Shown: in pieces, positions 30,900-41,860 of the stretch
Layout: every line of letters starts with the position of its first letter
Numbering within the stretch: position 1 is the first letter of the stretch
Source: Prorocentrum cordatum
Taxonomy: Eukaryota > Sar > Dinophyceae > Prorocentrales > Prorocentraceae
Assembly: GCA_963575745.1 (NCBI GenBank)
Contig: CAUYUJ010007236.1
Span: 62,001-126,000 of the forward strand
Direction of reading: 5' to 3'
Length of the DNA: 64,000 bases
Notes under the pieces: model-generated
What the model saw: the letters and a program-made list of their open reading frames with translations, nothing else
Told to the model about the DNA's origin: nothing
Databases searched by the model: none
Made by a program: the position numbers and the translations under genes

Positions 30900-32520
30900 A
30901 GTTCCCTGGTCGATACGGCGATTTTCAATTGTGGGCAGTAAATAACCCCCGCAGGGCACGCGCGCGCGAGGTTCTATTTGGCCCGCCAGGGACATGGCAC
31001 AGCGACGCCCATGGTAACTTCAAATTCCAATCGGTCACAGTTAAGAGTTTACTTGTTTTGCCAGGCCAGCACGGCGACCTTTCTATGGATGGCAACGCAG
31101 CGCCCCCAATGAGCGCGCGCGCCATCAGAGAACGCAGACACCAAAACCCAAGAGAACCTCAACAATCGAATCGGCCAGGGCCAGGGGGTAAATTAAACAT
31201 GCATGCCACCACGGGGCCGTCCTGTCGTGGACAATACTGATTCCCAACGGCGCGCGCGCGCGGAGCTCTGTCTTGGTCACGTCATGGGCCACGCACCAAG
31301 CCACACGTTAAGTTCAAAATCCAATCGGTCAGCGTTCAAGGTTCACTTTGGTTTCAAAACCAAAGCGGCGACTCTGCTATTGCGGATGATGCAGAGACCA
31401 CCGCGCCCGCGCGAAGTGGGCTCTGCGTTGGTCATGGCAGGGCGCACCCACCAGAAACCATATCAACTTCAAAATCCAATCCGCCACCGCTAAGGGTTCA
31501 CTTTAGTTTCCAAACCAACGCGGCGACCGTTCCATTGTGGGCAATAAGAACGCACCACGCGCGCGCGCGGATGACACGCGCCACCCGCGCGCGTCCGTCG
31601 GCCATCCTTCAGTGCCCCACTGTAGACCCCAAGCAAACATGGCAAGTTCTCTTCCTGCCCAAAACGAACACCGAAACGCACACAAATGCCAAACTTTGCG
31701 CTAAGCTCAATTGCCAAGCCAACATTGCGACCGTCCCATGTTGAAAAATTGAGAAGCGCACGTTCGCGCAAAATTCAATTGGTTGCCGTGGTGGGTTCGC
31801 TAATTCCCAGCCCGTACTGCGACGTTTGAGATTGCTGGCAACGCAGATCTGGCCCCAAACGCGCGCGCCGCGGGCGACCCGCCCACGGCGCGGGGCACCC
31901 GAAATCCTGCCGACCATTTTATTGCCCAGGCCTTACTGCGCGCGCGCGTGGACAGTTCGGCGTCGATCATGGCTGCGCACGCGCACCAGCAACAATGTTC
32001 ACTTCAGAAACAAATATGCCACCGTTAAGGGCCACATTAGATCCCAAGCTAACAATGTAACTTATCGATCGTGGACAATGCAGAACTCTCCCCACGCGCG
32101 CGCGCAAGTTCGATAACCCCCCCCGTCCTGTTTGAAACACATACAAACACACGCGCAACACACGTGCCAACTTCAAACTCCAATCGGTCACCGTTAAGGG
32201 TTCACTTTAATTTCCAAACCAGCATGGCAAACTTTTCATCACGGTCAATGCAAAAATCACCACGCTCGTGCACCCTGGTGACACGCGTCGCCCGCGCGCG
32301 CCCGTCGGTCACCCCCAAGGGTTTACTTGAGAATCCAGGCTGGCAGCTTTGCTGGCTTTTTGCTTACAGAGAAGCTCGAAAGGTAACTTCAGAATCACAC
32401 CGTGCACGTTTAAGCAATTAATCTCCAAGCAAACGCTGCTCTTCTCCATTTAGATGGGGGAAACCGTGCAATCACGTCAAAATCCAAACGGCCACCGTTA
32501 AGCATCCATTTTCATGGCCA
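30900..32520. repeat. Diverged ~150-bp satellite array
   Basis: Repeated CCAATCGGTCACCGTTAAGG-type segments at about 31038, 31322, 31478, 32180 and 32484, with GTGGACAAT...GAACTC...CGCGCGCG cores between them. This is an old relative of 9950-12000. It follows dispersed copy 2 just as that array follows copy 1. Confidence 0.7.
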
Positions 32521-33161
32521 ACAGTGCGACGCTTCCACGTTGGAAAATATAAAACGCACCACGCGCCCGCGGCGAACTTGCGTGGAACCCCCCAGCTGAA
32601 GCCTTGCGCGGAAGCCCCCAGCTGCGGAACTTCCGAGCTCCCCAGCTGAGGCCTTGACGCGGCCACCCCCATGTGACGCCTTGCGTGGAACTGGCCTACA
32701 TGCACCCGCGAAACACGCGCACGCGGTGGCGGGGGAGGGGGGGGAGGGGGAGGGGGGGGTGCGCACCTCCCTTCCGGCGGGCGGCGGTAGGCGCGCGCGC
32801 GCGGCCGCGCCCGCGGCGGCCTTGAGTGGGCGCCATAATGAGGCCACGAAACGCGCGAGGGGGATGCACATTGCCCCACCCCACCAACTACGGACTTCAG
32901 TGGAACCCCCTATGCAGCCATGAAGCGAGCGGGGGGGGCGTCCGCTGTGGCAGGCGGGGGGGGGGGGGGTGGGGGCCGCGCGCTGCCTCCTTCTCCCACC
33001 TACTCCTCTCCTCCTCTTTCCCTCCCCCTCCTCCGCCTCCTCCTATCCTCCTCCTCCTCCTCCTGCCCCCCTCCCCTTCCTCCCCCTCCTCACCCTCCTT
33101 CCCCTGCTCGCCCTGCCCCTCGCCTGAGCGAGTCCGAGTAACAGTGGCGTTCTTAATGTAG
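32520..33161. other. GC-rich and pyrimidine-rich stretch before the 33162 exon
   Basis: 32580-32680 has repeated CCCCAGCTGAGGCCTTG-like motifs. G runs occur at 32728-32760 and 32950-32965. CTC/TCC-rich sequence (33000-33120) leads to TTAATGTAG, a plausible splice acceptor at 33160-33161. Confidence 0.5.
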
Positions 33162-34655
33162 TCGCCCTGCGTGGTGCCCCTTTACACGGGGCGGCGGATT
33201 TTCGTTGCGACGCTCCACCAGCGGGAACGCACCCTTGTCGGCCAGTTCCACGCCCGAATGATGTGCCGATGCGGTTGCCGCGGCGCCCACACTGTGCAAG
33301 CTCTGTTTGATAAGATTGCGTTCGACTTTCGAACTGCAGCCCTCGGGGAGTGGCCCAGATTCGACAGCGGGGGGAATCCGTGGCCCCCGACAAGTTGGAG
33401 GGCTCGTGTTGCAACCAAGCCGTTGTTTCCATCAAGACACGGCTATGGAAATTGCAGGGTCGCCCTGGTCGAAGTTGCAGCTGACATGGACGAGCTGGGA
33501 AAAAGTTTTGGCCTCCCCGATTACAGAAGCAATTATGGGTGCATTGCCTGTTTCCAACACAATAATCTTTTTAGTGATTTGAATGCGCCGCTGCGCAAGA
33601 GGAAACACCAGTGGCTGATTGACACAGCCGAATCTTCTTTTTCGTTTCACAGCGTTACACGCGACACAGTCCAGGCCTTGAGAGACAACTGCAAGGCGCG
33701 AAAAAAGAAAGGAGGCATCATTGTGCAACGTCAGATGCGAGCTGCTTTCCCGTCGTTGCGACGTGGCGACCGCATCGAGCCTTCGCTGCCAAAGTACCCC
33801 GACGTGTGGCACCTGGAATCCGTCGATACGTACCCTGTCGAGCGTCGGAAATTCCTAGTGTTCAGACGACCCAAAAACAGCATCCTGTTTGTGAGCAGGT
33901 TGTTCCGCGTCAGTGGCATCCAAGAGGGGGTTCCAGGACTTCGGCTAGAGCATTTCCTATTGGATACTATGCACGTCTGCGAGCTCGGAATGTTGCATTA
34001 TTACCACGGTGCTACAATCTGGGCTCTGACAGACGCTGGGTTTTTTGGTGATTTCACGGAGGGCGATTTTTCACATGTAGACGCTGCCTTGCACGACATG
34101 TACACGCATTGGTGGAAGCAGCAGGGTCGCATTCAAAACGACAAGGTCCTTGGTTTGTGCATGAAGGCGTGCGGCGGCAGGGAACACCCATTTCTGAAAC
34201 TCAAGGCTGGCAAGACACGCTCACTCCTCGGCTTCGTCGTGCATCTCCTGAAGAATGCTGGAGGGCGGGCCCTGTTGGATGGCGCTGTAGATGGCGCAGA
34301 TGGAACTAAACTTCAAACCTTCGGCGAAGGCATGCTGGAGTTTTATGGTATATGTAAAAGCCAGCCTCGTCGGATGGACGAACCCGCGCTGGCGCACATG
34401 GACGCCGTCGTCAAACGTACGATGGCCGCCTGGGCCGACAGCGGTCGCACCGTCACCATAAAATTTCACGCGTTCGCCAGACATATCGTGGACCAAGCCC
34501 GTTTCGCGGGCAACCCAGGTTGGACGCACAACTACGCAGATGAATCTGAAAATTTTCATGCCAGGAAAATGTCAGTGAATGTGAACAGGACCAAGTATAC
34601 AGAGAACGCCGCCGTCAAATGGTACATGAAGCATTTGCAAAAGTGCCATGCCTGA
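33162..34655 (+). CDS. Long exon of a transposase-like multicopy-family protein
   Basis: The frame is open from an AG at 33160-33161 to TGA at 34653-34655, about 497 codons with no in-frame Met close to its start, so it is probably a 3'-terminal exon or a 5'-truncated copy. Visible motifs in order are: CRCGCRG near residue 33; ALVEVAADMDELGKSFGLP; a CIAC knuckle; LLDTMHVCELGMLHYYHG near residue 267; and FHAFARHIVDQARFAGNP followed by YADESENFHARKM at the end. The DxMHxxxLG pattern and C-terminal ADES segment recall Tnp2/Plavaka-like transposases and large dinoflagellate multicopy families; this is family memory, not a search result. Catalytic residues cannot be assigned. The 26079-26818 gene may represent the missing N-terminal half of a different copy. 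Splice phases I tried did not join the two. Confidence 0.7.
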   Translation, partial: SPCVVPLYTGRRIFVATLHQRERTLVGQFHARMMCRCGCRGAHTVQALFDKIAFDFRTAALGEWPRFDSGGNPWPPTSWRARVATKPLFPSRHGYGNCRVALVEVAADMDELGKSFGLPDYRSNYGCIACFQHNNLFSDLNAPLRKRKHQWLIDTAESSFSFHSVTRDTVQALRDNCKARKKKGGIIVQRQMRAAFPSLRRGDRIEPSLPKYPDVWHLESVDTYPVERRKFLVFRRPKNSILFVSRLFRVSGIQEGVPGLRLEHFLLDTMHVCELGMLHYYHGATIWALTDAGFFGDFTEGDFSHVDAALHDMYTHWWKQQGRIQNDKVLGLCMKACGGREHPFLKLKAGKTRSLLGFVVHLLKNAGGRALLDGAVDGADGTKLQTFGEGMLEFYGICKSQPRRMDEPALAHMDAVVKRTMAAWADSGRTVTIKFHAFARHIVDQARFAGNPGWTHNYADESENFHARKMSVNVNRTKYTENAAVKWYMKHLQKCHA

Positions 34656-34905
34656 AAATGCAACAATCGTCACCATCACCACCACCACCGTCAAACTCAC
34701 CGTCACCAACATCACCCTTGCGGTGCCGTGTCGTGCATCGGATTGCGGTGCCGTGTGCGAATGCCGTGCATCGAATTCCGCTCTGTTTGGGGTCGAAGCG
34801 CTGTTTGGGGTCTAGCGCTGTTTGGGGTCCACGCACTGTTTGGGGTCCACGCCCAGTATGTTTGGGGTTGGAGCAGTGTTTGGGTGCCGCACCCGACCAG
34901 GGCTA
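34656..34905. repeat. CTGTTTGGGGTC repeats downstream of the transposase-like exon
   Basis: CACCAT/CACCGT triplets, then GTGCCGTG repeats and several copies of GCGCTGTTTGGGGTC(C)ACGC at about 20-base spacing (34780-34885). Confidence 0.8.
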
Positions 34906-34942
34906 AAACAACACGCTCAACAGCACAACACCCGTGAATAGA

Positions 34943-34957
34943 ACATTGTGGCTCAAG
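34943..34957 (+). other. Degenerate DinoSL relic upstream of an intronless gene
   Basis: ACATTGTGGCTCAAG matches 13 of 15 bases of the 3' part of the spliced leader (CCATTTTGGCTCAAG). It lies 75 bases before the ATG at 35033 on the same strand. A match this good is expected by chance about once in ten such windows, so position and the absence of introns carry the argument. Confidence 0.45.
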
Positions 34958-35032
34958 CTCGTGCACGTTCGACGCCGCACCCGCCGCCCTACCCAACGCT
35001 TTCGCCCAAGGCGTTCGCCCGAGGCAGGTGCG

Positions 35033-35797
35033 ATGGTTGCGACTGAATACATTGCGGTGTCGGGTGCGACTACGGGCATGCTGAAGCTCAGCATCTACTT
35101 CGAGGAGCTGGCGTGTTTCGGGCCAGTGATTGCGGAGGTCGGTACCAACCTGTCGTGGTCCAGCGGCGTCGAGGTGAAGATGATCAAGGAGAGCATCAAA
35201 AAAGACTACTCGGTGTACGCTGACTGGGATGCGGACATCTACATCTACGAGGCTTCTCAAACCCACCCGACCGTGGCGAAGCACCCGCTGTGGGACGAGT
35301 ACGTTGTCAACCCGTCCACGTATCGCACGATCAATCTCATCGCATCGAAGAGGTCATTGCTGGACCCTCATGCTGAGAGCATCGTTTCTGGCGTGAGCTG
35401 CGAGCCCGTCTGGACGTTCACGGTGAAGATTCAGGAGACGGGCGCGTGGGAGTTCATCAAAGTTCCTAACCCTGTGCTGGCTGGTCGCGGCGACTGTGTG
35501 TCGTGTGCCGTCCTGAAGACGTGGCTCGTGACCCAGCTGGCACTGCCGAACGGTTTCCAACTAATCAATGACGTGCGCATCTTCCGCAACGACAGCGGGT
35601 TGGCCAAGGGCGACCCCCTGGCGGACGATGATGACGTGTGGAAGAATCTCTGGTACTTCGCCATCGTCGACCCGAAGCTCGAGCCCCTCTGGGAGTACCC
35701 CGACCACAGCTCGCCCGACTCTCTGGCCAGGGGCTGGAACGACGTGCAGCCGACCACGGAGGCGACGCTCGAGGACGACCTAGACGGGCCGCAATGA
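35033..35797 (+). CDS. Intronless gene, unknown 254-aa protein, probable retrogene
   Basis: ATG at 35033 to TGA at 35795-35797. The protein starts MVATEYIAVSGATTGMLK. It is acidic overall with a well-mixed composition typical of a folded protein (YFEELACFGPVIAEV; YSVYADWDADIYIYEAS; VWTFTVKIQETGAWEF; NLWYFAIVDPKLEPLWEYP) and an acidic C-terminus. No family recognised. GAGGCAG lies just before the ATG (AG at 35027-35028), a possible trans-splice acceptor, and a degenerate spliced-leader relic lies 75 bases upstream. Together with the lack of introns this suggests an mRNA that was trans-spliced, reverse-transcribed and reinserted. It might instead be a second gene of the neighbouring transposase-like element, but nothing beyond proximity supports that. 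Confidence 0.65.
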   Translation: MVATEYIAVSGATTGMLKLSIYFEELACFGPVIAEVGTNLSWSSGVEVKMIKESIKKDYSVYADWDADIYIYEASQTHPTVAKHPLWDEYVVNPSTYRTINLIASKRSLLDPHAESIVSGVSCEPVWTFTVKIQETGAWEFIKVPNPVLAGRGDCVSCAVLKTWLVTQLALPNGFQLINDVRIFRNDSGLAKGDPLADDDDVWKNLWYFAIVDPKLEPLWEYPDHSSPDSLARGWNDVQPTTEATLEDDLDGPQ

Positions 35798-36640
35798 TTG
35801 CATGTGGTGAATGTTTCCCCAACGGCGTTTTTGCGCCTTTGCGCCACGGCTCTGCCGCGTGCGCCCTTGCCCAATGGGGGGACATCATATTTTACAGCAC
35901 AACAGGTCGGAGGCGGAGGTGAATACCAATAAAGTAGAAAGGGGATGAGGGATGAGGAGACGAGGAGGGAGAGGAAGAGGAACCATGATGAGGAAGGAGC
36001 CAGCCTCACAGGTGCCGACGGGCCAGTGCCATAGCTCAGGAGCGTGAATCCTGTGTACAGCTGTTTCATCGTTCAGACAGTTGTGGATTCCATGGCTCTT
36101 CTCGTCGTCTCATCTCCTCCTCATCCTCCTCCTCCTCCTCCTCCTCCTCCTCCTCCTCCTCCTCCTCCTCTTGCCCATCCCCACCCTCTCAATACTATCC
36201 CATGGCGCCCAATATCTGAGGCGCCATCGCACCCGTCATCTGCGATGACGTGAGCGATGACGGGTGACCCCGCCCAACTGTCATCCACCCGCGCCCGCGT
36301 GATGCGCGGGCTGGCGCGCGTCGGTGCGGGGTCGCCCGTCGTCGCCCACGTCGGTTCGCACATTGCGGGTGCGACGGCGTCAAGTGTAGCGTGTGTCTCA
36401 CGTGCACGATTGCACCACATAGATTGCACCACATAGATTGCACCACCGAGTACATAACAATATATCCAGATGACGCCGTTTGGGGTCCAGACTGGCTGCA
36501 ACACAATACGCTCAAGTCTTGGTTGGTCTACCCGACGCCCTACGTCGACACCCTACCCGACGCCATACGTCGACGCATGTGGCGCATTCAAACCCTTAAC
36601 CCTGAACCCTGAACCTTAAGACCCTGGATAAGAACATGCG
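35798..36640. other. Intergenic with (TCC)n tract
   Basis: (TCC)n at 36115-36172, a CCCGTCATC / GATGACGGG inverted repeat at about 36230-36265, and ACCCTTAACCCTGAACCCTG near 36593-36612. No supported gene. Confidence 0.6.
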
Positions 36641-36714
36641 ACTGGCAACTGATGATGATGTTAATGCTGATGATGTTGCTGATGCTGTTGCTGATGATGC
36701 TGGTGATGATGATG

Positions 36715-37545
36715 ACCTTCCAACCTTCTGCGCTACCTTCAAGTGCTTGTATCAGGTTAAAGCGAGTGCCAGAAGAACGCAACGACATTCTGAGACATCG
36801 CGCCTTCTCTCCTGTTCCCGCCGCCATCACAGCCTTCACCCTCATCATCATCAGCATCATCATCCTCATCATCAGCATCAACATCATCATCAGCATCATC
36901 ATCAGCATCATCATCACCATTATCACCATTATCACCATCACCACCACCACCATCACCATCACGTCACGATCATCGCCAGTATTGCACCAGAGTGCTTTAC
37001 TGCTACTGCATCTCTAGGACGCATCTTCTTACTTAGCTTGTCGTTGAGGACCTGTCTGGGGGATGCGGGGAGGAGCGAGTGGTTGAGGAGGTCGCTCGCT
37101 CCGCCCCGCATCCCCCAGACAGGTCCTCAACGACCAGCTAATTAAGAAAATGCGTCCTAGAGATGCAGTGCGCAGTAAAGCACTCGAATGCAATACTGGC
37201 GATGATCGTGACGTGATGGTGATGGTGATGGTGATGGTGCTGATGATGCTGATGCTGATGCTGATGATGATGATGATGAGGATGATGATGATTGTGATGA
37301 TGATGATGATGATGATGATGATGCTGATGATGATGATGATGATGATGATGATGCTGATGATGAGGATGATGATGAGGGTGAAGGCTGTGATGGCGGCGGA
37401 AACAAGAGAGAAGGAGCGGTGTCTCAGAATGTCTTTGCGTTTTTCGGGAACTCGCTGGAACCTCAAACAATTCGTTATAACCATTGTAAACCTTACGCAA
37501 TTCAAGATAACTCAGCGTTTGAGGTAGCGCAAGAGGGTGGAAGGT
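36715..37545. mobile_element. ~830-bp fold-back element
   Basis: The two halves are inverted copies. The inner 30-base arms 37041-37070 and 37104-37133 (TCGTTGAGGACCTGTCTGG...) match perfectly. An 8-base stem and a 15-base loop (37080-37094) lie inside. Outward, pairing continues through GCATCTCTAGGACGCAT, the ATC/GAT microsatellites, GCCGCCATCACAGCCTTCAC, GACATTCTGAGACA and out to GACCTTCCA/TGGAAGGTC. The left half lacks about 40 bases present in the right. No coding capacity is evident, so it resembles a non-autonomous fold-back transposon. Confidence 0.8.
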
Positions 37546-38800
37546 CAGCACGGAAGGTCTGGAAGAATGAGAGGGAGGGTCGGACGTGCGCATTTTTTTC
37601 TTTCGGCGAGGACCATCGAGGAGCATCCTGGATCGCTTGGCGAAAAGAAACACGCACGAGACCAAAAAAGCACAGGGAACGGACGTCCGAGCGATGGCCA
37701 GCGGGATTCCGAGCGCAGAGGAGGCGCCCCCCCCCCCGAAGCCGGCCGGAGGCCGCGAGGCGCCTCGAGGCGCCGAGAGGCGCGGGAGAGCCCCTGTGGT
37801 GACTCTCCAGGGGGGTGGGGGGTCCACCTCCGCCCGCCTGCCCATCGGTATATTTTCGGCGTCGCCCAGACATACTTCCTCCTCCTCCTCATTCTCCTCC
37901 TCTCCTCCTCCCCCTCCTCCTCCTCCTTCTCCTCCTCCTCCTCCTCCTCCTCCTCCTCCTCCTGTTCCTTCTCATTCTCCTCCTCCTCCTTTTACTTCTC
38001 ATTATCCTCCTCCTCCTCATTCTCCTCCTCCTTTTCCTTCTCATACTTCCTCCTCCTCCTCCTCCTCCTCCTCCTCCATCCTCTATGTGCGTCGCCCCCC
38101 CAGGGGCAACGCGCGCACCGAGAAATCTTTCAGTATATGTGTCGCGGCGGGCGCTTTCTGGCCCAACACCGCTCGGGAAAGGACATACTACGAGATGGGT
38201 ACACTATATGTTCGGGTTGGACGCGCGCCTCCAAGGAGAACGCATAGTACTAGTATGTCTCTGTGCGTCCCACAGCTTCAGGAGGAAAATGTACACACAG
38301 ACACCACTGATCGTCGATCCCCGTGGAAATATGCGAAACTGTGGGGAAAAAACGGACGGGAAGTCGAACATCGAGAACATCTGTGCGAAACAATGGGGGG
38401 TCTTTGGATGTGTGCATGTTTCTTTGTGTGTGTGTGTCCCTGGGCCTCTTCAGCATTCCGCGCCGCGCCCAGAGCAGAGGAGGCGGGAGGCGGTCGCCCC
38501 ATGTCCCCCTCGGGAGGCCATAGCAGACCGTGCATCATGGGCGGGCGTCCTGTGTCACCAGGGCGACAGCTGAGGAGCGCAAAAGCGCAAGAGCAGGGGC
38601 CCCTCTCGGTTGTGTGACGGAGACTCTTCGGCGCGCAGCGTCTGGAGGGCCAAGTCCACCTGCTTCTGGAAGACGACCCTCAAGGGCCAGTGCCAAACAC
38701 CGCCCCCACGCTGTAGCCCAAAGCGTCTGTGGAATCATTGGGTGCCGTGATGTCTATAAACGCATTCGGGGTGGACGTGCAAGGTCGGAGAAAGGGTAGG
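37546..38800. other. Stretch with (TCC)n and no supported gene
   Basis: 37740-37800 is rich in GGCGCC/GAGGCGCC. 37875-38090 is a TCC/CTC/TTCTC tract. 38100-38800 has open frames but no recognisable product. Confidence 0.5.
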
Positions 38801-38802
38801 TT

Positions 38803-38880
38803 TTAGTCGGGCATGTCCCTCTACAGGAGGAATGTTCAAAAATGGCCCAAAAATAATCTGGGAACGATTTTTCTGATTAT
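38803..38880 (+). repeat. Short dispersed module (second copy 56271-56345)
   Basis: AGTCGGGCATGTCCCTCTAC, AGGAGGAAT and a TCTGGGAACGATTTTTC segment are shared with 56271-56345. Here it directly precedes the left box of a composite satellite element. Confidence 0.8.
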
Positions 38881-38882
38881 TT

Positions 38883-40220
38883 CCCAACCATCCTGTGGTG
38901 GTGGGTCCTCGGTTTGAAGAGACAGCGCCCCGCGTCCCACCAACTCACTCACTCCTCCTTCTCCTCCTCCTCCTCCTCCTCTTCCTCCTCCTCCTCGTCC
39001 TCCTCCTCCTCCTTTTCCTCCCCCTCCTCCCTCCTCCCCCTCCTCCCTCCTCCATGCGTTTCACCCACCCAGTACAGCGCTTCGTGGCCGCATCGGGAGC
39101 TCAACGTAAGGCAGCAGGGGGAAGGGGTACCACATGCGTCCGCCACACCCAGTACGCAGTTTCGTGGCCTCACAGGGAGCTCCACCTAAGACCCCAGAGG
39201 GGGGGTACCACACGCGTCCGCCACACCCAGTACGGCGCTTCGTGGCCCCATAGGGAGCTCCACCTAAGGCCCCAGGGGGGGGTGTACCACACGCGTCCGC
39301 CACACCCAGTACGGCGCTTCGTGGCCGCATAGGGAGCTCCACCCAAGGCCCCAGGGGGAGAGGGGGCACCGCATGCGTCCGCCACACCCACTACGGCGCT
39401 TCGTGGCCCCATAGGGAGCTCCACCTAAGGACCCCGCGGGGGGTACCACATGCGTCCGCCACACCCAGTACGGCGCTTCGTGGCCCCAAAAGGAGCTCCA
39501 CCTAAGGCCCCAAGAGGAAGTACCACATGCGTCCGCCACACCCACTACGGCGCTTCGTGGCCCCATAGGGAGCTCCACCTAAGACCCCAGGGGGGGGGTA
39601 CCACATGCGTGCGCCACACCCAGTACGGCGTTCGTGGCTCCATATGGAGTTCCACCTAAGCCCCCAGGAGGGGGTACCACATGCGTCCGCCACACCCAGT
39701 ACGGCGCTTCGTGGCCCCATATGGAGCTCCACCTATGGCCCCAGGGGGGGGGGTACCACATGCGTCCGCTACATCCAGTACGGCGCTTCATGGCCAGTGG
39801 GGCTGTCTGCATGCGTCCCGCACGCCCAATTTGGCATTTTCACCCACCAAGAATAGCGTTTCGTGGCCCCACAGGGAGCTCCACCGAAGCCCCCAGCGGG
39901 ACCGTCCGCATTCTCCCCGGAAGCGCAATTTGGCATTTCCACTCACCCACTGCAGCGTTGCGTGGCCACATAGTGAGCCCCACCGAAGCCCCCAGTGGGA
40001 CCGTCCGCATGCGTCCCACACGCCCAGTGGCAGTTTCACCCACACAGTACAGCGCTTCGTGGCTCCATAGGGAGCTCCACCGACGGCCCCACTGCTACCG
40101 CCCGCATGCGTTTCCCCCCCCACCCAGTACATCTTTTCGTAGCCCCATAGGGAGCTTCATCGAAGAAGATCTTCACGATTGCGGTACCCATAACTGCTCA
40201 TGGTTGGGTCTTTCGCCCGG
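38883..40220 (+). mobile_element. Composite satellite element, copy 1
   Basis: Left box CCCAACCATCCTGTGGTGG followed by GGGTCCTCGGTTTGAAGAG (38883-38935), a TCC tract (38950-39055), a 77-bp-unit array (39060-40160), and right box 40160-40217 (GAAGAAGATCTTCACGATTG ... ATGGTTGGGTCTTTCGCC). The typical unit runs GGCCCCAG, ACATGCGTCCGCCACACCC, AGTAC, GGCGCTTCGTGGCCCCATAG, GGAGCTCCACCTAA. CCCAACCAT at one end and ATGGTTGGG at the other form short terminal inverted repeats. Confidence 0.75.
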
Positions 40221-41860
40221 ATAATTTGAATATTTTTGAGTATGGTTTGGGTATTGTGATTTTTCGTCCAGGCTCCGCGTGTAAGGGGGGCACGCCCGAC
40301 ATAAGGGTACGCCCGTCTAGGAGAGCAAGTCACACATGGCGTTCCAACGCAGTGTCTTGCGCAGGAGCAGGGGCCCCCTCGGAACGCGCTCTGGGTGCCC
40401 TTTGGGCCCGCTTCTGCCCTCGCCTGGCTCCCGCTTTTGCCACTCGCCTGGTCCGCTGTTGCCTGTGCCAGCGCGCATCTGACGTGCACGTGATATCTAG
40501 TTATGTATCTCTCTCTCTCTCTTTCTCTTTTGTTTCTCTCTCTCTCTCTCTCTCTTTCTCTGGCTTCCGCGTCGCGTCCGCCCCCTCGCCTCCTCCTGCC
40601 GCCGCCTGCCTCGGCATCTTTCGCAGATGCCGGGCGCCTCAGCATCTCAAGGCGGCCACACTGTCGCCATGTTCGGCCTCTCGAGGCCCGTGTGGCGCCT
40701 CCGGGCAGTTGACAACCACCCCGGGACGACAGCCCAACCTTGGGGAGGGGGCCGAGAGGTCCAAGGGCACACGCCTCAAAAGCCGGGGCCTTGGATGTCC
40801 GTGGGTCCGACCTTCCGGGGAGAAGGGGGCGGAAAAGAGGGGGGTGATGACTAGGGGGGGTGGATATCATGGCGGGGGGCATGATATTTCCCTAGATTTC
40901 ATGGCGCCTCTTCTTATTTCATGATGTCCCTGGCCCCCCCGTTGGGCCGCGCACATGCCGCTGGTCATGATTTGCACCCCCCCCCTCTTGGACACCCCCC
41001 TCTTGGCCGCTCCCGATCCGGGGAGAAGGGGCGCCGTCCTTCCCTTCCCTCCTCAATCTCCTCCGTCCCTCGCCTCCCTTCCCAGACATCCGTGCGGCCC
41101 CAACGGTCACGACGCCCTCCCCTGGGGCAGCTTCCCGCTCCAGGTGCAGTTTGATTGTTTTTCCTGGGGCCCGAAGGCGGCCCCCAGATGTTCTCGACGT
41201 GATAAGGCAAGGCAAATGCAAGGGTTGACAGAGTCAACCTGCCCGAAGTCTTTGATTCCTTGTGGGCCGCGTCGCAGAAGCAACGACAAGAACCCCGCCG
41301 ACCACGCCTTCTCAACGGCGCTCTCACGTCGGGCCCGAGGCCGATGGAATGCGCCCGGTGTGGAGCATCTGCGACGCCCGCATCTCAGGGTTCCTCCTCT
41401 TCCTCCTCCTCCCCTTCTCCTCCTCCTCCTCCTCCTCCTCCTCCTCCTCCTCCTCCTCCTCCCTCCTCTTTCTCTTTCTCCTCCTCCTCCTCCCTCCTCC
41501 CTCCTCCCTCCCTCCTCCCTCCTCCCTCCTCCCTCCCTCCTCCTCCTCCCTCCCTCTCCCTCCTCCCCCCTCCCCCTCCTCCCTCCTCCCTCCCTCCTCT
41601 CCTCCCTCCTCCTTCTCATCCTTCTCATCCTTCTTCTCCTCCTCCCCCTCCTCCTCCTCCTCCTACCTTCCCTCCCTTCCCAAGCTCCGTGCGAAATCTG
41701 TCCCCAGACCCCCCTGGTGTGTATCCTACATCGTTTAAAGTTTATCACCGCAGGTCAATTGCTGACGGCCCCACGGCCCGAAGCGGCTTCCCAGCGGTTG
41801 AAATCGAAGAAGCAATCCAGCATTTGTTTGTTGTCCGAGCCGCCTCCTCCTCCTCTTATT
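40221..41860. other. Spacer between composite elements 1 and 2
   Basis: (CT)n at 40508-40560, G/C-rich sequence, and a long TCC/CCT tract at 41395-41680. No supported gene. Confidence 0.6.

Noticed and set aside
36590-36615. Telomere repeat (CCCTAA-type) near 36600
   Set aside because: Only three imperfect ACCCTGA/ACCCTTA units occur, too few to distinguish from chance.
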